From the NCBI GenBank assembly GCA_965652545.1, contig CBFGWV010000325.1, positions 1-5,253 on the forward strand: a stretch of 5,253 bases of DNA. Reading direction: 5' to 3'. The position numbers and the translations under genes are program-made. Shown piece after piece: positions 1 to 5,253 of this stretch. How positions within the stretch are numbered: position 1 is the first letter of the stretch; each line of letters starts with the position of its first letter. This stretch comes from CBFGWV01 sp965652545. GTDB taxonomy: Bacteria; Pseudomonadota; Gammaproteobacteria; Competibacterales; Competibacteraceae. Below the pieces are notes generated by a model. It was given only the letters and a program-made list of their open reading frames with translations, was not told the DNA's origin and did not search any database.

Positions 1-19
1 GCTCGGAAGCGCTCAGCAT
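1..19 (-). CDS. Start of a divergent gene (5' partial, product unknown)
   Basis: Only the first six codons are inside the window, reading Met-Leu-Ser-Ala-Ser-Glu on the minus strand before the left edge. The call rests on translation signals: a perfect AGGAGG lies 7 nt upstream of the ATG at 19-17, and a strong hairpin sits just before that. No other start in the window has such an ideal ribosome binding site. The gene is transcribed away from the large plus-strand gene starting at 593, so the two share a 573-bp intergenic region. Nothing can be said about function from six residues. The alternative is a chance AGGAGG-ATG arrangement. Sequence to the left, showing whether the frame stays open, decides this. 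Confidence 0.6.
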
Positions 20-26
20 CGGTACT

Positions 27-32
27 CCTCCT
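27..32 (-). promoter_or_regulatory. Shine-Dalgarno site of the divergent gene
   Basis: Read on the minus strand, this is AGGAGG, the full anti-16S consensus, with a 7-nt spacer to ATG at 19-17. Both sequence and spacing are close to ideal, so the downstream gene should be efficiently translated if its mRNA is made. Confidence 0.65.
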
Positions 33-33
33 A

Positions 34-53
34 TGATCCGGGCGGCCGGATCA
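34..53 (-). promoter_or_regulatory. 8-bp hairpin abutting the Shine-Dalgarno of the divergent gene
   Basis: TGATCCGG (34-41) and CCGGATCA (46-53) are perfect inverted repeats around a 4-nt loop. In the minus-strand transcript the stem ends one base before AGGAGG. It could be a 5' UTR structure that affects ribosome access or mRNA stability, or a DNA operator. There is no U-run after it, so it is not an intrinsic terminator. The dyad is seen directly; the regulatory role is inferred. Confidence 0.45.
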
Positions 54-138
54 ACCATGGCGGCACGCGATTGTCGCCCAACAGGAGTTTGGCCAACATG
101 CCGCAGATTTGCGCCTGAATCGACCTCCAAAGCCGGCA

Positions 139-171
139 TGATGGGTATCGCTTACGCTCATCCCATCCTAC
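139..171. repeat. REP-like dispersed repeat with imperfect hairpin
   Basis: GATGGG (140-145) and CCCATC (162-167) flank a core reading TATCGCTTACGCTCAT, and CCTAC follows. This pattern, GATGGGT-x-TCGC-x-x-CGCTCA-x-CCCATCCTAC, closely resembles a repeat I recall as scattered between genes in many beta- and gammaproteobacterial genomes. The arms form a 6-bp stem, with weaker pairing inside. The match to a known repeat is from memory, not from a search. Such elements are usually intergenic and non-coding, which fits this position. Confidence 0.5.
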
Positions 172-172
172 A

Positions 173-209
173 GATCACTCGAATTGCGCAACACTACGGA
201 TCACCCGAA
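173..209. repeat. Pair of 11-bp direct repeats around a TTGCGCAA palindrome
   Basis: GATCACTCGAA (173-183) and GATCACCCGAA (199-209) match at 10 of 11 positions with start points 26 bp apart. A perfect 8-bp palindrome, TTGCGCAA (184-191), directly follows the first copy. This could be a protein-binding site in the divergent regulatory region, or chance similarity in repeat-rich DNA. No role is shown. Confidence 0.25.
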
Positions 210-259
210 CAGGCCACAGAAGCGAGCCGTCCGGGTCGGGTGGGTCATGATCAGACCGT

Positions 260-279
260 CGGCAGCATGGATGCTGCCG
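260..279. repeat. Inner hairpin 1 within the large inverted repeat
   Basis: CGGCAGCAT (260-268) and ATGCTGCCG (271-279) are perfectly complementary around GG, giving a realistic 8-bp stem with a 4-nt loop. Past a T-T mismatch, CG (257-258) pairs with CG (281-282) and extends it. It forms one arm of the possible three-way junction. Confidence 0.6.
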
Positions 280-287
280 TCGAGCGC

Positions 288-299
288 ACACGGACGTGT
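288..299. repeat. Inner hairpin 2 within the large inverted repeat
   Basis: ACACG (288-292) and CGTGT (295-299) are complementary around GA. GCGC blocks at 284-287 and 305-308 can pair outside it, with a bulge of 300-304. It is weaker than inner hairpin 1, but together they fill most of the loop between the 31-bp arms. Confidence 0.4.
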
Positions 300-333
300 T
301 CACAGCGCGTCTGATCATGACCCACCCGGCCCG

Positions 334-373
334 GACGGCGGGGGTAGGCACCAGACGGCGGGGACAGGCACCA
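334..373. repeat. Two tandem 20-bp repeats ending in AGGCACCA
   Basis: Copies at 334-353 and 354-373 both read GACGGCGGGG, two variable bases, then AGGCACCA. They differ only at positions 11-12 (GT versus AC). The first copy overlaps the outer end of the large inverted repeat. The second contains GGGGACAGGCACC, which I recall as recurring near REP elements and their REP-associated transposases in gammaproteobacteria; that link is from memory and unverified. Confidence 0.6.
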
Positions 374-382
374 CCCGCCGTC
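354..382. repeat. 9-bp GC-rich hairpin
   Basis: GACGGCGGG (354-362) and CCCGCCGTC (374-382) pair perfectly around an 11-nt loop, GACAGGCACCA. The left arm is the start of the second tandem repeat, and the first repeat carries an identical arm at 334-342 that could pair instead. No T-run follows on either strand, so this is not a canonical terminator. It is best read as part of a compound palindromic repeat covering about 226-382. Confidence 0.55.
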
Positions 383-515
383 GCCCGCTGCCGGCCCGAC
401 GCCCACATCCAATCTCCATCAAGTTCTCACGCCGGATTCACGCAAGCCCGCCGATACTTTCAAACACCCACCGACATCCGTGGGCGCGCCGTCGCCGGTA
501 AGCTAGTGTTTGCCA

Positions 516-538
516 GGGACACGGCCGGGGCATGTCCC
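516..538. promoter_or_regulatory. GGGACA/TGTCCC dyad upstream of the large gene
   Basis: GGGACA (516-521) and TGTCCC (533-538) form a perfect 6-bp inverted repeat with an 11-nt spacer, so half-site centres lie 17 bp apart. It is centred about 65 bp before the ATG at 593. The geometry would suit a dimeric regulator, but no regulator is visible and chance is possible in GC-rich DNA. Confidence 0.25.
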
Positions 539-558
539 ATCCGACGAACAAGCGAGGC

Positions 559-580
559 CGTCAGCCAAACCCGGCTGGCG
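559..580 (+). promoter_or_regulatory. 8-bp hairpin just upstream of the large gene's ribosome binding site
   Basis: CGTCAGCC (559-566) pairs with GGCTGGCG (573-580) around a 6-nt loop, AAACCC, with one G-U wobble in RNA (561/578). The stem ends 4 nt before the GGGGAG ribosome binding site. It could shield or stabilise the 5' end of the message. It resembles the position of the hairpin before the divergent gene's ribosome binding site, although the sequences are unrelated. Confidence 0.4.
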
Positions 581-584
581 TTGC

Positions 585-590
585 GGGGAG
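585..590 (+). promoter_or_regulatory. Shine-Dalgarno site of the large gene
   Basis: GGGGAG lies 2 nt before the ATG at 593 and 5 nt before the in-frame ATG at 596. The spacing favours 596 as the true initiator. The two choices differ by one methionine. A third in-frame ATG at 602 is 11 nt away and less likely. Confidence 0.6.
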
Positions 591-592
591 AG

Positions 593-679
593 ATGATGCG
601 CATGGGTTCACGGCTGATGACCGCCTTCGTCCTGGCGGCTGTGTTCGGCGGGCTGTCGCCCCGGCAAGCAGCGCTGGCC
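593..679 (+). other. Sec signal peptide of the giant protein
   Basis: Residues 1-29 show a short positive n-region (Arg3, Arg7), a hydrophobic core (LMTAFVLAAVFGGL, 8-21) and a c-region ending AALA before Asp30, a good signal peptidase I site (Ala27-x-Ala29). Cleavage after Ala31 (ADA) is an alternative. There is no lipobox cysteine, so it is not a lipoprotein. The mature chain should reach the periplasm or cell exterior. Confidence 0.8.
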
Positions 680-3600
680 GATGCCGCTTCGGCGCACATC
701 GACGACCCCGTCCTGCCCGCCGATGGCCGCCAGGCCACCGTGCTGCATATTCCCTCGCCAGGCCGTTACGCCATCACGGCGCAAAGCGACCAGGGCACCG
801 CCCTGCAATTGAATGACCGCATGACCGGACCGGGGAGCTTGGTCGGTCAGCCCGGTGGCGAGGACGGTCGCCTGGATGGACTCTTCGACGACCGCGACTA
901 CCAGCTCATCACCTGGCCGGCCCAGGACGCCTCCGGCGATGTCCGCCTGGCAGTGCACACGTTCGAGGAACTGCACCCGGACGCCGTCCCCGCACTCATC
1001 GAACACCGTCTGGTGAAAACGACGCTGGACGACTTCCAGCAACGCTCATACTGGGTGGTCGTGCCGGAGCGCGGCTGGGTAGCGCTGGAGGCGGCCGGTC
1101 GCAATCTGTCTGACCTGCGCCTGTGGCGCGGTGGCTGGCTGGTGGATGCACTGCCGCAGGCGCTGGTGAGCGATGCCGACCCGGAGTACCCCCTGCGCCA
1201 CCGCCGTCTGCGGGTGTGGCTGGAACGCGGGTTCTACCGGCTGACGGCGTACGGCGGCCCGGCCCAACCCTGGCCGACGGATTCCGACGACCACCCCTTG
1301 TACCTGCGCTCGGGCACGCCGTCGTTGGGCGAAGCCGGCCGTCAGCGGGAGGTGATCAGCCCCTTTGGCACGGACCGCTGGGTGCTGCCCGGCACGGTGA
1401 CCACGGTGCGCCTGGGGCTGCCCGAGGCGGTCCCGGCGACGCTGACCCTGGACGGCTTTCGTGAGGACGACCCGTTCTCGGCCGGCGGGCAGCAGGCGGT
1501 CATCGACAAGGACTCGCGCCTGCCGGTGGCGGAGATCCACACCGGCTCGACCAACACCCCACGGCTGGTCACCGTTCACGGCCGCCCGGGGCAGGCGTTC
1601 AGCCTGCAGTATCTGGAGGCCCGCGAGCGGTTCAGCGTGCCACGCGATGGGCGCTACTGGGTGAGCACCTTGTCCACCGGCAACGCCGCCGACAGCATCG
1701 ATGCCACCGCCTTGCTCACCCGCACCCGCCGCAGCAGCAACCGCCCCGAGTTGCAGGCGCAGGACACCTGGCGTCTGGATCGCGGCCAGGGCTACCGGCG
1801 CCGCTTCAATCTGCTCGAACCGGTGAGCGTGTTCCTGGAGGTGGCGACGACCACCGATGTGCAAGTCAGTAGCCACGCGAACGATGCCATCGGCCGCTTT
1901 CGCATCGAGCCCTTCCTGCTCCAGCGCCCGAACACCTACCAGACGCCGCCGGCCTACCCGGCAGGCCATGTCTGGACGCTGGACCCCGGCGTGTACGTGC
2001 TCGGCATCGAGCCGGAGCGCCCGGGGATTCTGGACCTGACAGTCGCCCCGCCCGGGGTGACGGTGGCCGCCGAAACCCCGCCGCGGGCGGACAGCCGCTT
2101 TGCCGCACAGACGCTGGCGGCCGGCGACACCTACACCGTGCACGGCAACCGCCGCCCGGGCGTGCAGGCCGGCGTGATCGTCCGCCCCCTGCCGTTGGAC
2201 CTGCGGCAGGCCTTGCCGCTCACCTTGGCACCGGGGGAAACGCTCACTCTGCCGTTCCGCAGCACCCAGGCCGAGCGCCTGCTGCTGGAGGTCGACGGCG
2301 AGCGCCAACCCACGCTCACCGTCGATGACCTGCCCTGGCAGACCGATCTGCCGCTGGTGGCCGGCCTGCACAGCCTGAGCCTGCACAACCCGTTCGCGGA
2401 CAGCCTGGATGTGGGCCTGCGCACGGCCAGCGACCCGCCGCCGGTACCTGAACTGGCCATGACCGTGCTCGAGGCCTCGGCGGAAGCCCCGGCCCTGGCG
2501 ACCGGCACACCGTTGTTCATGGACCTGGAGCGCCAGGCGTCCGCCGACCTGAAACCGCAAGTCGATGCCCCCGGCTTGTATCGCATCACCACCAGCGGTC
2601 TGCTGGCCACACGGGCGGCGCTGCGTACCCGCACCACGCCGGCGGTGCCGGCCAATCTGGAAGCGGGCAGCGGGCGCAATGTGCTGTTGCAAACCTACCT
2701 GGACCCCGCCGACTACCGTTTGCAGGTCGGCACGGTAGGCGAGACGCGCGGGCACCTGGGTGTACACCTGGACTACACCCCGCTGACCGAAGCCGGCGAA
2801 CTGGCCAGCGGGGTGCCGGCGCGGGCCTCGCGGGCGGCGGGTGAGGCGCTGGCGTACACCCTGGCTATCAAGGACGCCGGGCCGTACCGCCTGCAAGCCC
2901 AGGGCGTGGATCGGGTGTTCACGATGCGCCTGGAGGACGCCGACGGCTGGCCGTTGATCGAGCCGGGCGCAGACGCCGACCGTGAGCTCGAGCTGCAAGT
3001 GGGAACCTACCGGCTGATCGTGCTGCCGACCGCCGTCGACACGCGGGTGGTGACGCGGCTGGAGCCGGTCCCGCCACCGCTGAGTTTCGACGGCCACGGG
3101 CCGCATGCGATCGCCCTGGACACCACGGTCGAGCACCTGTGGCTGGAGCCCGAGGACGGCCAGCCGCGCCAGCCGGATCAATGGACCGTTCACCTGCCGG
3201 CGGATGCGCAGGTGCACATCGACCTCAGCGAGGGCATGGTCGCGCGCCTGCTCGATGCGGATGCCGCAGCGGTCGGCCCGCCGATCCAATCCCCCGGCTG
3301 GAGCGGGCCGCTACCGGCCGGCGACTATCGCCTGGAAGTCACCGCCGCCACCCGCAACAACCGCCTGGCCTACACCTTGGCCGTGACTACCGACGCGTTG
3401 ACCGTGGGTCAATCGCGCACGATCGACGTACCCGCCGAGCTGCCGCTGTCGGTGGGTGCCGAGGGCTTGGTGGAGATCGAATCGCGCGGCACCACCGACG
3501 TGCGCGCCCGCCTGCTGGACGCCGACGGCCGGGTGCTTGCCGACAACGACGACCGTATCCACGACTGGAACCTGCACATCGTCCGCGACCTGCCCGCGGG

Positions 3601-5253
3601 CCGGTACCGGCTGGTGGTGGACGCGCTGGCCGGCGAGGGCACGACGACGATCCACATGAACCGCCAGGTGTTGCGACAAGAGCCGGAACCGGCGTTACCG
3701 GCACGGCTGACCCTCGCCGACGACAGCTCGCGCGTCATTCCGCTGCCGACGGTGGCCGACGACACCGCGCTGGTGATCCGCACCGAGCCGGCCCAGGTCG
3801 TGGGCTTGGCCCTGGAGACCAACGACGGTGCCGGCTGGCGCCCGATAGCCGAGCGCCAGGGTGACGCGGCACCCATCGTGGTGCCTGCGGGCGGCCCGCC
3901 GATGCGGCTGCGGACCTGGCCGCTGAGCGGTGTGCGTGACCCGGTCGATGTGCACATCACGGCCGCCGCGGTCACCGGTGCCAGCGCGGACGAGCTGCTC
4001 GGCGATGGGGTGATACTCACGGGAGCCGACGACGGCTTGGGGCTCATCGCCATCGACCTGCCGCCGACGACATTGCGGCTCACGGGTGGGGACACACTGC
4101 AATGGTCCGGTCACCCTGGTAGCGCCTTGGTGGCAGCGGACAGCCCGGCGGCGGTGACCGGCGGGCGCTTGTGGCTGGCCGGCGAGGCCGGTACGCGGGT
4201 CACCGCACGACCGCTGGTGGCCGGCGAGCAACCGCAGCGCCTGCACCTGCCCGCCGACGGGCCGGTCACAGTCGGCACACCGACGAACCCGGCCGACGCC
4301 GCGCTGCTGGTCATGGCCCGCTCGCCGACGGCACCGGTGCTGGTGAGCCTCGGCGACACCTTGCCGACATCGGCACAGGCCACGGTGGCCGGCACCCTGG
4401 CGGTGGCCGCCACCCTCGCGGACGGCGTGCACCACGCGGCAGTCTGGTCCACTGGTGAACCCGGCGATGTCGACGTGCACGCCCGGTCGATTCCGATAAC
4501 CGCGGCAAGCTGGAGCGGCGAGCGCCTGCACAGCGGCCATCTGGCGCCGGCCACCGGTCAGCGCCTGGACCTGGGTGGCGGTACGAAGCCGATCACCCTC
4601 ACCCTGCCCGCCGGCAGCGCCGCCCTGCTGGCCGACGGCGAGGACCTCCAGCGCGTGCTGTGGGCCGATGAGCCGACCACTTTGCGGCTGAACACCGACG
4701 CACGCGAACTCACCGTGCTTTACACCGGTATGACGCCAGCACCGTACCGGGTCTCCGTGGCCGGCGAGGCATCCTGGCCGGCCCTCAACCCCGGCCGTGT
4801 CTGGCAGACCCGTGTCGATGGCAGCGCCACGCTCATCGTGCCGGTGACCCGGCCCGCGGGCGAGGGCCCCTGGCGCATTCGACTGGCCGGCGAGGCGACC
4901 GCGACATTGCTGGACGACCAGGGCCGTCTGCACAGCGGCGAATTGCCGGTGGATGGCAACGGCGTACTGCTTATCGACGCCGAACCGGGCTTGTTGGCCA
5001 TGTGGCTGGAGTCCGCCCGCCGACCGCTGCCGCGCGATGCCATCCGCGCCACCCCGCCGTCCACCGTGCGCATGAACGGCGTGGCGCAGTCGCTCGGGCT
5101 GGCACTGCCGCAAACGACCTTGCTGACGCTGGACAGTCGCGCCCGCTTGATCACCCGTTTCCAGCACGCCAACGGCATGGACCGCATCGACCTGCACCCC
5201 GCCGGCACCCACCAGGCGGTGCTGCTGCCGGCGGGCGAGACGGTGCTGACCTT
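593..5253 (+). CDS. Giant exported all-beta protein with PPC-like modules (3' partial)
   Basis: The frame is open for 1553 complete codons and leaves the window without a stop. Residues 1-29 look like a Sec signal peptide. The rest alternates short hydrophobic and polar strands with Gly/Pro/Asp turns, so a string of beta-sandwich domains is predicted. A strand-end signature like PAG-x-YRL-x-V recurs, with its Tyr near residues 59, 215, 355, 468, 663, 708, 765, 806, 912, 1005 and 1385. The clearest modules are about 863-930 and 936-1020, each carrying ARLLDAD followed by LPAG-[DR]-YRL. They resemble PPC (bacterial pre-peptidase C-terminal) domains. I see no cysteine, only five lysines, no membrane segment after the signal peptide and no protease motif. 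Codon use is uniform, with almost no TTA, CTA or TCA. Possible roles are a surface or periplasmic binding/adhesion protein, or the N-terminal part of a larger multidomain protein such as an alpha-2-macroglobulin relative. The coding call is firm; the function is unknown. Confidence 0.93.
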   Translation, partial: MMRMGSRLMTAFVLAAVFGGLSPRQAALADAASAHIDDPVLPADGRQATVLHIPSPGRYAITAQSDQGTALQLNDRMTGPGSLVGQPGGEDGRLDGLFDDRDYQLITWPAQDASGDVRLAVHTFEELHPDAVPALIEHRLVKTTLDDFQQRSYWVVVPERGWVALEAAGRNLSDLRLWRGGWLVDALPQALVSDADPEYPLRHRRLRVWLERGFYRLTAYGGPAQPWPTDSDDHPLYLRSGTPSLGEAGRQREVISPFGTDRWVLPGTVTTVRLGLPEAVPATLTLDGFREDDPFSAGGQQAVIDKDSRLPVAEIHTGSTNTPRLVTVHGRPGQAFSLQYLEARERFSVPRDGRYWVSTLSTGNAADSIDATALLTRTRRSSNRPELQAQDTWRLDRGQGYRRRFNLLEPVSVFLEVATTTDVQVSSHANDAIGRFRIEPFLLQRPNTYQTPPAYPAGHVWTLDPGVYVLGIEPERPGILDLTVAPPGVTVAAETPPRADSRFAAQTLAAGDTYTVHGNRRPGVQAGVIVRPLPLDLRQALPLTLAPGETLTLPFRSTQAERLLLEVDGERQPTLTVDDLPWQTDLPLVAGLHSLSLHNPFADSLDVGLRTASDPPPVPELAMTVLEASAEAPALATGTPLFMDLERQASADLKPQVDAPGLYRITTSGLLATRAALRTRTTPAVPANLEAGSGRNVLLQTYLDPADYRLQVGTVGETRGHLGVHLDYTPLTEAGELASGVPARASRAAGEALAYTLAIKDAGPYRLQAQGVDRVFTMRLEDADGWPLIEPGADADRELELQVGTYRLIVLPTAVDTRVVTRLEPVPPPLSFDGHGPHAIALDTTVEHLWLEPEDGQPRQPDQWTVHLPADAQVHIDLSEGMVARLLDADAAAVGPPIQSPGWSGPLPAGDYRLEVTAATRNNRLAYTLAVTTDALTVGQSRTIDVPAELPLSVGAEGLVEIESRGTTDVRARLLDADGRVLADNDDRIHDWNLHIVRDLPAGRYRLVVDALAGEGTTTIHMNRQVLRQEPEPALPARLTLADDSSRVIPLPTVADDTALVIRTEPAQVVGLALETNDGAGWRPIAERQGDAAPIVVPAGGPPMRLRTWPLSGVRDPVDVHITAAAVTGASADELLGDGVILTGADDGLGLIAIDLPPTTLRLTGGDTLQWSGHPGSALVAADSPAAVTGGRLWLAGEAGTRVTARPLVAGEQPQRLHLPADGPVTVGTPTNPADAALLVMARSPTAPVLVSLGDTLPTSAQATVAGTLAVAATLADGVHHAAVWSTGEPGDVDVHARSIPITAASWSGERLHSGHLAPATGQRLDLGGGTKPITLTLPAGSAALLADGEDLQRVLWADEPTTLRLNTDARELTVLYTGMTPAPYRVSVAGEASWPALNPGRVWQTRVDGSATLIVPVTRPAGEGPWRIRLAGEATATLLDDQGRLHSGELPVDGNGVLLIDAEPGLLAMWLESARRPLPRDAIRATPPSTVRMNGVAQSLGLALPQTTLLTLDSRARLITRFQHANGMDRIDLHPAGTHQAVLLPAGETVLT
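3179..3652 (+). other. Tandem PPC-like beta-sandwich modules in the giant protein
   Basis: Residues 863-1020 hold two consecutive modules. Each has the hydrophobic strand ARLLDAD (884-890 and 972-978) followed by a loop and the strand LPAG-[DR]-YRL-x-V (Tyr912 and Tyr1005). The second has the fuller PPC pattern: LLDADGRVLADNDD, then IVRDLPAGRYRLVV. The period is 88-93 residues, about the size of a PPC domain. A more diverged relative occurs earlier (MRLEDADG at 778-785, VGTYRLIV around Tyr806). PPC domains are non-catalytic modules of secreted bacterial proteins, often beside peptidases. The assignment is by eye. Confidence 0.55.

Larger units (their letters stand above)
226..339. repeat. Long inverted repeat (31-bp arms) with two hairpins in its loop
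   Basis: The arms are 226-256 and 309-339. They pair over 31 positions with a single mismatch (T236 against G329, a G-U wobble in RNA). Each arm contains GGGTCATGATCAGAC or its complement. The 52-nt loop holds two more dyads: CGGCAGCAT/ATGCTGCCG (260-279) and ACACG/CGTGT (288-299). The whole can fold as a three-way junction with one long stem and two short ones. Near-identical arms of this length are far beyond chance and suggest a recent or selected element: a MITE-like or REP/BIME-like mobile repeat, or a structured noncoding RNA. I found no flanking target duplication and no transposase gene in the window. Confidence 0.75.
20..592. other. Divergent intergenic region without a supported gene
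   Basis: These 573 bases separate the two divergent genes. Short open frames occur on both strands (plus 33-314 and 184-501; minus 175-408 and 460-738). They lack ribosome binding sites, run through the inverted repeats, and encode low-complexity Arg/Pro/His-rich peptides typical of GC-rich noncoding DNA. The left and middle parts (34-382) are dense in dyads and repeats, annotated separately. In 383-515 I see only a 5-bp dyad (CCCAC/GTGGG, 467-484) and no convincing promoter. Promoters for both flanking genes must lie here or beyond the window, but no good -35/-10 pair stands out. Confidence 0.7.

Noticed and set aside
165..191. Minus-strand promoter TTGCGC-N15-TAGGAT for the divergent gene
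   Set aside because: The -35 matches only three of six consensus bases, the spacer is short, and the -10 lies within the REP-like repeat. Too weak to annotate.
226..339. tRNA-like cloverleaf
   Set aside because: There is no T-loop GTTCRA, anticodon arm or acceptor of tRNA proportions. The 31-bp stem is far too long for a tRNA.
226..382. Intrinsic terminators at the strong hairpins
   Set aside because: None of the stems is followed by a T-run on either strand.
467..484. CCCAC/GTGGG dyad
   Set aside because: The stem is only 5 bp with an 8-nt loop, expected by chance in GC-rich DNA.
33..501. Small plus-strand frames 33-314 and 184-501
   Set aside because: They run through the inverted and tandem repeats, have no Shine-Dalgarno, and encode Arg/Pro/His-rich peptides with no recognisable features.
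453..515. Plus-strand promoter elements (GATACT at 453, TAAGCT at 499, TTGCCA at 510)
   Set aside because: Each is a lone hexamer with no partner at 16-18 bp spacing.
532..816. Plus-strand frame overlapping the start of the giant gene
   Set aside because: It overlaps the signal-peptide coding region in another frame and lacks a ribosome binding site and any domain.
1046..3289. Minus-strand open frame of 747 codons
   Set aside because: It is a codon-aligned shadow of the plus-strand gene, open only because that gene lacks TTA/CTA/TCA codons here. Its product is Gln/Arg/Gly/His-rich without a recognisable domain, and there is no ribosome binding site.
3139..3864. Plus-strand frame of 241 codons inside the giant gene
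   Set aside because: It is out of frame with the giant gene, Arg/Pro/Gly-rich, and lacks a ribosome binding site: typical GC-rich overlap noise.
3620..4900. Recurring GGCCGGCGAG nucleotide strings
   Set aside because: They encode repeated [LV]-A-G-E turns in beta hairpins with a strongly biased codon set. This is protein and codon bias rather than a DNA repeat element, and spacing is irregular, so it is not CRISPR-like.
3695..5212. Minus-strand open frame of 505 codons
   Set aside because: Same codon-aligned shadow effect and low-complexity composition. The plus frame continues through it with a signal-peptide start and a coherent beta-rich protein.

Overview
The window is very GC-rich, and C/G in third codon positions and CTG leucine dominate its coding part. 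This fits a high-GC proteobacterium. A REP-like repeat of a type I associate with gamma- and betaproteobacteria leans the same way, but nothing here fixes a genus.

Layout: bases 1-19 appear to be the first codons of a minus-strand gene that leaves the window on the left. A textbook Shine-Dalgarno sequence (27-32) and an 8-bp hairpin (34-53) precede it. Bases 20-592 form a divergent intergenic region with no convincing gene. Its left and middle parts are full of secondary structure: a REP-like hairpin (139-171), a 31-bp inverted repeat whose loop holds two further hairpins (226-339), a 20-bp tandem duplication (334-373), and a 9-bp GC hairpin (354-382). A quieter stretch follows, then a GGGACA/TGTCCC dyad (516-538) and an 8-bp hairpin (559-580) just before the next ribosome binding site.

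From 593 to the right edge runs one uninterrupted plus-strand reading frame of 1553 complete codons with no stop. It encodes a very large exported protein. The start has a signal peptide. The rest is predicted to be all-beta, with many short strands ending in a recurring 'PAG-x-YRL-x-V' signature and at least two clear PPC-like beta-sandwich modules. I saw no cysteine codon and only five lysine codons. The family is not recognised with confidence. No catalytic motif is visible, and the C-terminal part that might define the function lies outside the window.

The long minus-strand open frames over this gene are shadows. They share its codon register and stay open because the gene almost never uses TTA, CTA or TCA. 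The two genes are divergent and may share control through the structured intergenic DNA, but no promoter could be assigned with confidence.
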